In this document: positions 53,516 to 63,696 of the stretch, one piece after another | Layout of the letters: every line of letters begins with the position of its first letter | How positions within the stretch are numbered: the first letter of the stretch is position 1 | NCBI RefSeq assembly: GCF_024166365.1 | Contig: NC_064834.1 | Coordinates: forward strand, 55,656,001-55,720,000 | Length of the DNA stretch: 64,000 nucleotides | Source: Elephas maximus indicus | Taxonomy: Eukaryota > Chordata > Mammalia > Proboscidea > Elephantidae | Reading direction: 5' to 3' | Position numbers and translations under genes: made by a program | The notes under the pieces: generated by a model | The model's input: only the letters and a program-made list of their open reading frames with translations | What the model was told of the DNA's origin: nothing | The model's database searches: none

Positions 53516-54584
53516 TTTTTTTCCTCACTTATCTCACTCCCTTGCACTTGGTGAACAATTGTGGAACACCCCATCACATAATCTTTCATATAAATTAGGT
53601 TTCTGCCACTATCAGAGAGTGGCGTGATAATTAATTTTGAAAAATTGCATAATGCAAACTCTACTTCCTCTCCTCCTCTCAAAACAGAGACCCATGTAAG
53701 TGAAGTAAAGAAATTATTTCTGTGTTGGCATTCTTCTCCTAGAAGGCTTAAGTAATTAATCACCCATGACCAAAGATTCTCACATTTCAAAACAGATCCT
53801 ATTGTATTTCAGGTGGCTGGAAACCAATCTGGAGTAAGTTTAATATGGCTTTATTATCATTTGTTTCTTGCTTGAGTGAGTCAATATAATAGATGTGTAC
53901 ACATGAAGTAATAACATTGAAGGAAAGCTTGCAAAGAGGATTTTAAAGAGGTACTTAGTGGGTGTTAAAAAGAAAGGAGGGATAAGCAGAAAGGTCATAA
54001 CTAAAATCTTTCCAGGCAAACCATATTGTAAGATTAAAAACCACATTACTGAAATGTAGCCTGCAGCATTCAGCCCACCCGTTTGGCATTACACTGGTGA
54101 AATAAGTGGTGTGAATTGATTTTAATTCTAATATGCTTGGCAAAACTGAATTGCACTGCATTTCAGCTTTATGGATACAAAATTGGGATGCACTATGTTA
54201 ATAAAACTGTGTTCTTATTCTGCACTGTTTGCCATTAATTTCAAAGTACACTGAGCTCTTATTACACTCACAATATCCAACAGAATTTTACTCCATAAGA
54301 AAAACAGACCTATCCAGTAAGTACTACTAGTGTTCTCATTTTATAGGTGAGGAAGTGGAAGGTTAAAGAGATTAAATAGCTTGCTTAAGTGCTAGAGTCA
54401 GGGTTTAAAGTCAGCCCATCTGGCTCTAGGACCTGTTCTAAGAAACTTAATACTATATTGCTTTCTGCAAAGGAAGAATTGTTTCTATTGCCTCTGACTT
54501 TTCACCCCTAACTTCGTTTAAGACTTGTGTTTCAGAACTTCCCACATACAGGTATACTGTTTTTGGAAGATACACAGGTATACT
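53516..54584. other. GSTO1-GSTO2 spacer
   Basis: Unique AT-rich sequence; a MIR-like core at about 54,310-54,460 ('attttataggtgaggaagtg', 'gcttgcttaagtgctagagt'). No gene. Confidence 0.5.
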
Positions 54585-54594
54585 TAAAAAAAAT

Positions 54595-56300
54595 TTTTTT
54601 TTTTTAAATAGACTATTTTTAGGGCAGTTTGAGGTTTACTGAAAAATTGAGCAGAAAGTACAGAGTTCTCAAATATTCTTCCTCCCCCTGCCCAGTTTCC
54701 ACTATTATTAACATCTTGCAATGGTGTGATATATTTGTTAGAATTGATAAACTGATATTGATGAATTATCATTAACTGAAGTCTGTAGTTGCCACTAGGG
54801 TTCACTCTTTGTGTTGAATAGTTCTGTAGGTTTGTACAGTTCTTTGATAAATACATAATGTCATGTATTCACCATTACAATATTGTAAAGATTAGGTTCA
54901 CTGCCCTAAAAATTCTCTGTGCTCCACCTATTCCTCCCGCCCTTTCCCACCACCATACCTAACACCTGGCAACCACATAGTTTTGCTTTTCCAAAATGTT
55001 GGAGTCCTACAGTATGTAGCCTTTTCAGACTGGCTTCTTTCACTTAGCAATATGCATTTAAGGTTCCTTCATGTCTTTTTCTGGATTAATAATTCATTTC
55101 TTTTTACTGCTGAGTGATACTCCGTCATATGGGTATACGACAGCTTATTTATCCATTCACCTATGGAAGGACATGTTGGTTGCTTTAAATTTTTGGCAGT
55201 TATGAATAGAGATGCTATAAACATTCACATGAAAGTTTTTGTGTGGACATAAGTTTTCAACTGATTTGAGTAAATACCTAGGAGTGTAATTACTAGATCA
55301 TATGGTAAGACTATGTTGAGCTTTGTAAGAAACTGCCAAACTGTCTTCCAAAGTGGCTGTACCATTTTGTATTCCCACCAGCCATGAATGAGAGTTCCTG
55401 TTGCTCCACATCCTCACCAGCATTTGGTGCTGTCAGTGTTTCAGATTGTAGCCATTCTAATGTGTGTAGTTGTAGCTCACTGCTGTTTTAATTTGTAATT
55501 TTCTAATGGCATATGATGTTGAGCATCTTTTTATATGCTTATTTGCCATCTGTATATCATCTCTGGTGAAATGTCTATTCAGAAATTTTGCCCACTTTTC
55601 AATTGGGTTTGTTTTCTTATTGTTGAGTATTAAGGGTTCTCTGTATATTTTGGATACAAGCCCTTTATCAGATATATGTTTTGCAAATAAATTATCTTCT
55701 CCTAGTCTATGGATTGTCTTTTCATTCTCTTAACAGTGTTTTTGCAGAGCATATGTTTTTAATTTTATTACAGGCCAACTTAGCAGTTTTTCTTTCATGG
55801 ATCATGCTTTTGGTGCAAAAGCATGCATTGTCAAACCAAGGTCACCTAGATTTTCTCTTATGTTGTCTTCTATAAATTATATAGTGTTGCATTTTACATT
55901 TAGGTTGATGATCCATTTTGTGATCTAACCAGGGCTTTTGGGAAAGGTCTAAGGTGGTGTCTAGATTCATTTTTTTTGCATGTGGATGTGCAGTTATTGC
56001 AGCACCATTTGCTGAAAAGACTATCCTTTTTCCATTTGGTTGCCTTTGTTCCTTTCACAAAGATGAGTTGACTGTATTAAAAAAAAAAACAACTTTTTTT
56101 TTTTAATTTCTGGGCTCTCTATTCTGTTCCATAGATTTATGTGTGTAATCTTTTGCTAGTACCACACTATCTTGATTACTGTAGCTATATAATAAGTCTT
56201 CAAGTTGACTAGTGTCAGTTCTCCCAGTTTGTTCTTCTTAAGTATTTTGTTGGTTATTCTGGGTCTTTTTGCTTTTCCATATAAAAATGTCAACACCGTT
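54595..56300 (-). mobile_element. L1 LINE, ORF2 3' part, antisense
   Basis: About 1.7 kb of antisense L1: 'aattgagcagaaagtacaga', 'cttgcaatggtgtgatatat', 'ccaaactgtcttccaaagtg', 'gttgagcatctttttatatg', 'gcagcaccatttgctgaaaa'. Many stops on the minus strand. Right end approximate. Confidence 0.8.
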
Positions 56301-57314
56301 ATCCAAGAGGTTCTGGATAGTTTGGAGTTTCAAAGGCTAAAATGTGCCAGTTGGTAAGCTACCTAATTAAATTCTGTCATTTTAAGTTATTTAGACTTAA
56401 CTGCCATTTGTTTAGCAGCCATTGTGTGCTCCATCTTTTCCTGGACTCACAGACTTTCCTTTCCACACTGTTATCAGCTTTAGAGACCAAGATGATAAGT
56501 CAGGCTTTGAACTTTCAGAGTTCTTCAGCCCTGCTAGTTGGTCACTTTGGCCAAATAATTTCATTTTTCTGAGACTCTTTTCTATTTTGTAAAATAGGAA
56601 CGATACTAGCTGCCTAACTCAGCAATTGTAGGAATCAAGTAAGGTAACCCATGGAAATCATTTGATAATGGTGAGACACAATACTTTCATTTCCTTCTTT
56701 ATACACCAAACCCATGAAATGCATTTACAAGCAACTCCCACATCAGTTCAAACCTGTAAAACTAAAGCAGAGTTCAGGATTTCAGCTTATCAGGTCAGAA
56801 CAAAGGCCAGCTACCTCCTTTATCTCATGTGGATGGAAGGACAGTCCAAGTCGCTCCTGTACTGCTGGACTGTTGGCAGTGTGTCCTTCGCAAATGGAAA
56901 GGCTCTTCCCAGCAGCAATTTATGCTGGGGTGGTGGTGGAGAGCAGGGGTGGTGTCACCAAGTTTTCTTGGACTCCGGGTATCTTGTTTTTTATTCATTG
57001 CCAGGTTTCTTCAGAGCTTGCATAAGGGCTTACGAGCAGGGTCAGTTCTAGGGTGAGGCAAATGAGGTCTCTAGCGTGCAAAATTTATGAAGGCACTCAT
57101 TCTAGGGTCATACAAGATCTCAACAGCAACAAATTTTTCTTCCCTATTCACTATGTCATGAGAAAGTTTGGCCTTACTAAAAGGAAAAAAAAATTAGCTG
57201 ATACTCATACAGAGGATGGGGCCAATTGTCTTAGTGATGTAATACAGAGGGCTTACAACCAGAAGGGAAAAGTCAGCTTACCCTGGTGGGTATTTACTAG
57301 ACTCCCTTGTAATA
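56301..57314. other. GSTO1-GSTO2 spacer, far end
   Basis: Overlapping short open frames occur at 56,660-57,060 in three frames, but none is a recognisable protein. No repeat assigned. Confidence 0.45.
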
Positions 57315-57512
57315 CATAGAGGGTCCCTGGGTGGGCAAACAGATTGCACTCTATTACTAACCTAAAGGTTGGCTGTTTGAACCTACCCAGAGGTCCTGTG
57401 AAGGAAGGCCCTGGGTGATCTGCTTAAGTAAAGGTTACAGCCAAGAAAACCCTCTGGAGCCACATCAGGTGGCCATGAGTCGAAATTGACTTCATGACAA
57501 GAAGTTTAGTTA
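57315..57512 (+). mobile_element. AfroSINE, long form, sense, diverged
   Basis: Head gggtccctgggtgggcaaac, middle block 'ccctgggtgatctgcttaag', tail gagtcgaaattgacttcatg. Confidence 0.85.
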
Positions 57513-57639
57513 AAAAAAAATTTTTTTTAAATACATGCTGGGTTAAGTGCCCATTCCTCCTGTATTCCTGATGTGAGAAGAAAAAACAAACAAACAAAAA
57601 ATGCTGTTCCCATGTGTCTAAAGCCAGGGGGATTATTCA

Positions 57640-57865
57640 GGCTTTTTTTTTTGGCCCACCCCTATTCTTCGGCTTCCAAATCTGGAGCGGTGCCTCCCCA
57701 GGTTAAGTTATCCAACCTCCCACCCCAGATCGCTTCTCCCTCTACCCCTCCAGGGCCCAGTAGCTAAAAAGTTCACCTTGGAAGCCGAAGGGCTTACCCC
57801 CAGCTGCTGCCCCTGGAGCCTGAGGCGGTGGCGAGCCACACAGCGTCAAGGCAGCGGCTGAGACC
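57640..57865 (+). promoter_or_regulatory. GSTO2: GSTO2 5' region with candidate 5' UTR acceptor
   Basis: C/T-rich tract ending in ctctacccctccag (57,740-57,753) is a strong splice acceptor. The 112 bases from 57,754 to 57,865 would then be 5' UTR directly joined to the start codon. GC content and CpG rise from here to about 58,500, so a proximal promoter is an alternative reading. Confidence 0.5.
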
Positions 57866-57899
57866 ATGTCCGGGAATGCGACCAAGACCTTGGGGAAAG
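57866..57899 (+). CDS. GSTO2: GSTO2 coding exon 1
   Basis: 34 nt, [11 protein letters not shown] plus one base of Gly12, context agaccATGT. The following bases are gcgagt, a GC donor in the otherwise good setting aag|gcgagt. The GT four bases further on would shift the frame. Confidence 0.92.
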
Positions 57900-60800
57900 G
57901 CGAGTCCTCCCGACGAGGGCCCTCAGGCTGGGGGCTGGGAGACTGGGGATGGTGACTCTGGAGCACGAGCCTCAAAATAGCACCCGAGGCAATTCCTTTT
58001 AAATTGCTGAGGATCTTGCACAGCCGCGAGGGAAACTGCAATGGCCAATAAAAACTGCTCGTTAGGGCTCCTCATCAAGCCGCGCCCAGGGCGCAACCCT
58101 ACCTGCCATAGCTTAGTTTCGCCGCCACCTGGAGATGGGGCAGCCTGGCCTCCCCAGACCAGCGGGGCGGGGAGAGACTTAGAGGGTTCCCTTGCACAAA
58201 ACCCTCGTGGGACTCAGTGTATGAGCCTAGCTCTCCTGGGGCGCTGGAGGAGTGAGTGAACTCCTCTCCCACTGACCTAACCCACCTCCCCGCTCCTTGC
58301 AGGATGCGCCCCCCCAGGGCCGGTCCCCGAGGGCACGATCCGCCTCTACAGCATGAGGTTCTGCCCCTACTCGCACAGAACCCGCCTCGTCCTCCAGGCC
58401 AAAGGAATCAGGTGAGAAACTGGAGTCCCACAGGCGCAGGGTGGGAGGAGAGGGAAGGGAGGAGGGAAGGGGCAGGGGAGACTGTTTAAGATCTGCGGCG
58501 TCCTGCCCGGGTTTTAGAAGGGGCCTCCTGTCCCTTTCTTTTTGGGCAAAGGGCAGATTCTTTAGCAGGCCGTCCTGAAATCAGAGGTCTTTGGGGAGTC
58601 CGGCCCGTGCACAGAACTTTTACGATAACACCGAGTTAATTATTTTTTTTTGAGTTCTAGTGAGCTAGTTCCCTCCCGTAATGTTTGTGAAGGAAGGGCA
58701 CAGGGAGGCTTCCGGCTGCCTCTGACTACCCCATGGCGTGTAGCCTTCCAGACACATTCAAGTTAACCCGGTTCTGGCTCTTCCTTGTGCTTACCCAAAG
58801 GCAACATTTTCTTATTTGTTTATCCGTCTTCCCCTACAGCCACCCCTCACCTGCTAAAATGCAAGTTCTTGAGAGTAGGGACTTTGTTTATTTTATTCAT
58901 AGGCTAGAAGAGAGCCTGGCACATAGTAGGTGCTCAGTAAATATCTGTTGAATGAATGAATAGTTCCAAACAATGAAAGGAACCCTGGTGGTGCAGTGGT
59001 TAAAGCCCTCGGCTGCTAACGAAAAGGTCCACAGTTTGAACCCACCAGCCTCTGTTTGAGAGAAAGATGTGGCAAAAAAGAAAGATCTTCAGTGTTGCGA
59101 AAAACAGGTGAAACTGTGCCCTGCACATTAGTAAGTACACGCAAGTAAGCCTGGCGGCGCTGTCTTATGTGCTGTATGTTTGACAGCATCCCTGACCTCC
59201 TCCACTAGATGCCTGAAGAACTCCCCCCACCCCTGATTGTGACAACCAAAAATATCTCCAGACATTTACCCAGTGTCCCTTGGAGGAGAGGAACAAAATC
59301 ACTCCCGCTGAGAAGCACTGCTTTAGAGTTTCAGGCAATCTCCTAGACTGAGCAAAGAATGTACCCATTTGTTTCCTTTAATCTTTTTAAACATGGGAGT
59401 ACCTCTGGTAACTTTATAGGTTTGAATCCTTAATAATAATAATTAATAAAGGGAAGAATAAGAAAATTATTGCATACTTATGTACTAGACACTGTCCTAA
59501 ACATTTTATCCATATTCATTGATTCATTTCTCACAACAATGACAAGAGATAGGTACAATTATTACCCCCATTTTACAGTTAAGGAAACTGAGCACAGAGA
59601 GGTTAAGGAATTTGGCCAAGTTCACACAACTAGACTGCCCCAACCCCAGGCAGTCTGATGCCAGACCCAGGCTCTTAACTGCTAAAATTTACCCTATTCT
59701 GTTGTGACCTGTTAATATTGTATTTTCAAACTTTAAAACATATTAAACTCTGTAGTGCCATGGTTAAGTGTGAGCTCTGAATCAGACTGCCTGGACTCTG
59801 ATCATAGTGGGTGACATTCAGGGACGGATTCCCCGATAAGCAAGGTATGCACTGGCTTACTCATGCTTTATTTACTAATCTGTAGGGCAGAGTTTCTGAA
59901 ACACTGGTGGTGTAGTGGTTAAGTGCTATGGCTGCTAACCAAAGCGTCAGCACTTCGAATCTGCCAGGCGCTCCTTGGAAACTCTATGGGGCAGTTCTAC
60001 TCTGTCCTATAGGGTTGCTATGAGTCGGAATCGATTTGATGGCACTAGGTTTGGTTTTCTGGTTAGGGCACAATTTCAGCTGTTTTTCACCACTTCAAAG
60101 ATATGGTGAAACCCATGTGAACTTGTGCACTAAGGTTTGTAAGTAAATACAAGTAAGCCTGTGCATACCTTGCTTCCTGGTTAATCTGCCTCTGGTGATA
60201 TTGGACACAAGATTCTACCTCCTGGAGCCTTAGCTCTGTAAGGTAAACCTACTTCATGGAGCCCTTGGCACGGTGGCTAAGAGCTCAGCTGCTAACCAAA
60301 AGGTCGGCAGTTCAAATCTATCAGCCACTCCTTGGAAATCCTATCCTGTAAGGTTGCTATGCTGATATCCCCACGTGTCTGTCAGTTTGTCGTACTGTGG
60401 GGGCTTGCGTGTTGCTGTGATGCTGGAAGCTATGCCACCGGTATTCAGATACCAGCAGGGTCACCCATGGAGGACAGGTTTCAGCTGAACTTCCAGACTA
60501 AGACAGACTAGGAAGAAGGACCTGGAAGTCTACTTCTGAAAAGCATTAGCTAGTGAAAACCTTATGAATAGCAGCAGAACATTGTCTGATATAGTGCTGG
60601 AAGATGAGCCCCCCAGGTTGGAAGGTACTCAAAAGATGACTGGGGAAGAGCTGCCTCCTCAAAGTAGAGTCGACCTTAATGACGTGGATGGAGTAAAGCT
60701 CTCGGGACCTTCATTTGCGGATGTGACGCGACTCAAAATGAGAAGAAACAGCTGCAAACATCCATTAATAATCGGAACCTGGATGTACGAAGTATGAATC

Positions 60801-63696
60801 TAGGAAAATTGGAAATCGTCAAAAATGAAATGGAACGCATAAACATTGATATCCTAGGCATTAGTGAGCTGAAATGGACTGGTATTGGCCATTTTGAATC
60901 GGACAATCATATAGTCTACTATGCTGGGAATGACAACTCGAAGAGGAATGGTGTTGGATTCATCATCAAAAAGAACGTGGAAAAGAGACTATGGAAAAGC
61001 TCAATATCATCAGTCAGAACAAGACCAAGGGCTGACTGTGAAACAGACCATCAATTGCTCCTATGCAAGTTCAAGCTGAAACTGAAGAAAATCAGAGCAA
61101 GTCCACAAGAGCCAAAATACGACCTTGAGTATATCCCACCTGAATTTAGAGACCATCTCAAGAATAGATTTGACGCATTGAACACTAGTGACTGAAGACT
61201 GGACGAGTTGTGGAATGACATCAAGGACATCATACATGAAGAAAACAAGAGGTCACTGAAAAGACAGGAAAGAAAGAAAAGACCAAGATGGATGTCAGAG
61301 GAGACTCTGAAACTTGCTCTTGAGCGTCAAGCCGCTAAAGCAAAAGGTAGAATTGATGAAGTAAAAGAACTGAACAGAAGATTTCAAAGGGCCTCTCGAG
61401 AAGACAAAGTATAAAGTATTATAATGACATGCGCAAAGAGCTGGAGATGGAAAACCAAAAGAGAAGAACACGCTCAGCGTTTCTCAAGCTGAAAGAACTG
61501 AAGAAAAAATTCAAGCCTTGAGTTGCAATAGTGAAGGATTCCATGGGGAAAATATTAAACAACCCAGGAAGCATCTAAAGAAGATGGAAGGAATACACAG
61601 AGTCATTATACCAAAAAGAATTAGTCGATATTCAACCATTTCAAGAGGTGGCATATGATCAGGAACTGATAGTACTGAAGAAAGAAGTCCAAGCTGCTCT
61701 GAAGGCATTGGTGAAAAACAAGTCTCCAGGAATTGATGGAATATCAATTGAGATGTTTCAACAAACAGATGCAGCACTGGAGGTGCTCACTCGTCTATGC
61801 CAAGAAATATGGAAGACAGCTTCCTGGCCAACTGACTGGAAGAGATCCATATTTATGCCTGTTCCCAAAGAAGGTGATCCAACCGAATGTGGAAATTATC
61901 AAACAATATCATTAATATCACACACAAGCAAAGTTTTGCTGAAGATCATTCAAAAACAGCTGCAGCAATATATCAACAGGGAACTGCCAGAAGTTCAGGC
62001 CGGTTTCAGAAGAGAACGTGGAACCAGGGATATGATTGCTGATGTCAGATGGATCCTGGCTGAAAGCAGAGAGTACCAGAAGGATGTTTACCTGTGTTTT
62101 ATTGCCTATGCAAAGGCATTCGACTGTGTGGATCATAATAAACCATGGATAACATTGCGAAGATTGGGAATTCCAGAACACTTAATTGTGCTCATGAGGA
62201 ACCTTTACATAGATAAAAAGTCAGTTGTTCGGACAGAACAAGGGGATACTGATGGGTTTAAAGTCAGGAAAGGTGTGCGTCAGGGTTGTATTCTTTCACC
62301 ATACCTATTTAATCTGTATGCTGAACAAATAATCTGAGAAGCGGGACTATATGAAGAAGAACGGGGCATCAGGATTGGAGGAAGACTTATTAACAACCTG
62401 CATTATGCAGATGACCCAACCTTGCTTGCTGAAAGTGAAGAGGACTTGAAGCACTTCCTAATGAAGATCAAAGACCACAGCCTTCAGTATGGACTGCACC
62501 TCAACTTAAAGAAAACAAGAATCCTCACAACTGGACCAATGAGCAACATCATGATAAACGGAGAAAAGATTGAAGTTGTCAAGGATTTCATTTTACTTGG
62601 ATCCACAATCAACAGCCATGGAAGCAGCAGTCAAGAAAGCAAAAGACGCATTGCATTGGGTAAATCTGCTGCAAAGGACCTCTTCAAAGTGTTGAAGAGC
62701 AAAGATGTCACCCTGAAGACTAAGGTGTGCCTGACCCAAGCCATGATATTTTCAGTTGCATCATATGCATGTGAAAGCTGGACAATGAGTAAGGAAGACT
62801 GAAGAAGAGTTGACGCCTTTGAATTGTGGTGTTGGCGAAGAATATTGAATATACCATGGACTGCCAAAAGAACTAACAAATCCGTCATGGAAGAAGTGCT
62901 GCCAGAATGCTCCTTAAAAGCAAGGATGGCGAGACTGCATCTTACATACTTTGGACATGTTGTCAGGAGGGATCAGTCCCTGGAGAATGACATGATGCTT
63001 GGCAGAGTACAGGGTCAGTGGAAAAGAGGAAGACCCTCAACAAGGTGGACTGACACAGTGGCTGCAACAATGAGCTCAAGCATAACAACGATTGTAAGGA
63101 TGGCACAGGACCGGGCAGTGTTTCATTCTGTTGTGCACAGGGTCGCTATGAGTTGGAACTGACTCAACGGCACCTAACAACAACAACAACAAGGTTGCTA
63201 TGAGTCAGATTGACTGAAAGGCAATGGGTTTGATTTCGGGTTAAACCTACCTCATAGCGGAATAGTGAGGCATCAGTGGGATAAGGCACGAACACATCTT
63301 ACTGCAGGAAAGAAGACAAGGGTGTTATGTATTTTTCTTTATACAAAAGTTAAACTTTAAAAAACTAAGCGCAATTTTAATTTTATAAATGGGTTGCTTC
63401 TACTTTCAAGATGAGCCTCTGCCCGCATGAGCCTTTTATTTTGTTCTGTCTTGTTTTCCCTTTGCTTTTGAAGATACCAAGTTGTCAACATTAATCTGAG
63501 AAGCAAGCCTGAATGGTTCTATACAAAGCACCCCTTCGGCCAAATACCTGTCCTGGAAAACAGCCAGTGTCAACTCATCTATGACTCTGTAATCATTTGT
63601 GAATACCTGGATGACGCGTATCCTGGAAAGAAGCTGTTTCCATGTGACCCTTATGAGCGAGCTCGCCAGAAGATGTTGTTGGAGCTATTCTGTAAG
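57866..63696 (+). CDS. GSTO2: GSTO2, glutathione S-transferase omega 2 (partial gene, first three coding exons)
   Basis: Omega-class glutathione transferase paralogous to GSTO1, with strong dehydroascorbate reductase activity in the family. Coding exons are 57,866-57,899, 58,303-58,411 and 63,474-63,696 (34, 109 and 223 nt, identical in length and phase to GSTO1). They encode residues 1-122. The MRFCPY motif puts the catalytic cysteine at residue 32, and the product has [14 protein letters not shown] and [20 protein letters not shown]. Lys59 and Ser86 are kept, while residue 85 is Asp instead of the family Glu. The first intron starts with GC rather than GT. GSTO2-specific text (CQLIY, LFCK) separates it from GSTO1. 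The remaining exons (human protein 243 residues) lie right of the window. Confidence 0.95.
58303..58411 (+). CDS. GSTO2: GSTO2 coding exon 2
   Basis: 109 nt after acceptor ctccttgcag, donor gtgaga. Encodes [20 protein letters not shown], then [15 protein letters not shown]. Confidence 0.96.
58840..58965 (+). mobile_element. L2 LINE 3' end
   Basis: 'gagagtagggactttgttta', 'gcctggcacatagtaggtgc' and 'aaatatctgttgaatgaatg' are the L2 terminal series. Confidence 0.75.
58978..59080 (+). mobile_element. AfroSINE, 5' half, sense
   Basis: Head aaggaaccctggtggtgcag, box B gtttgaacccacca, block gagaaagatgtggc, then it stops; the tail is missing. Confidence 0.9.
59470..59668 (+). mobile_element. MIR SINE remnant
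   Basis: 'ccccattttacagttaagga', 'aactgagcacagagaggtta', 'aatttggccaagttcacaca' fit MIR closely. Confidence 0.75.
59669..59890. other. GSTO2 intron 2, unassigned part
   Basis: Contains a MIR-like start ('gtgagctctgaatcagactgc') near 59,768. No exon. Confidence 0.45.
59897..60058 (+). mobile_element. AfroSINE, short form, sense
   Basis: Head tgaaacactggtggtgtagt, box B cttcgaatctgcca, tail gatttgatggcactaggttt. 'ggcagagtttct'-like and 'ggttttctgg' sequence flanks it. Confidence 0.92.
60258..63240 (+). mobile_element. AfroSINE, sense, split by an RTE LINE
   Basis: Head and body at 60,258-60,361 (ggagcccttggcacggtggc ... gtaaggttgctatg), continuation at 63,203-63,240 (agtcagattgactg ... gcaatgggttt). 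The RTE lies between. Confidence 0.93.
60362..63190 (+). mobile_element. RTE (BovB-class) LINE with intact ends and target duplication
   Basis: 2,829 bp between perfect 12-bp repeats aaggttgctatg (60,350-60,361 and 63,191-63,202), ending in (caa)n. The ORF is recognisable but broken into pieces. The endonuclease start ([20 protein letters not shown], about 60,830-60,890) is followed by what looks like a large internal deletion, since IIKKNVEKR runs directly into [12 protein letters not shown] near 60,990-61,050. Reverse transcriptase follows at 61,650-62,460 with [27 protein letters not shown] and YADD, then the C-terminal WTAKRTNK...HVVRRDQ region. In-frame stops at about 61,193, 61,412, 62,336 and 62,800 make it inactive. 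It sits in GSTO2 intron 2, 284 bases before exon 3. Confidence 0.95.
63474..63696 (+). CDS. GSTO2: GSTO2 coding exon 3
   Basis: 223 nt after acceptor cttttgaag, donor gtatat. Encodes [60 protein letters not shown] and [14 protein letters not shown], through the end of the thioredoxin-like domain. Confidence 0.96.

Noticed and set aside
56662-57060. Overlapping open frames of 75-129 codons before GSTO2
   Set aside because: Three frames open over the same stretch, none recognisable; most likely chance.
57901-57910. Alternative GT donor four bases after the GC donor of GSTO2 exon 1
   Set aside because: Using it would shift the frame relative to exon 2 and break the exon length shared with GSTO1.
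60564-63162. Chain of plus-strand open frames including a 229-residue reverse transcriptase fragment
   Set aside because: Not a host gene: these are pieces of one dead RTE LINE, bounded by a target duplication and broken by stops.
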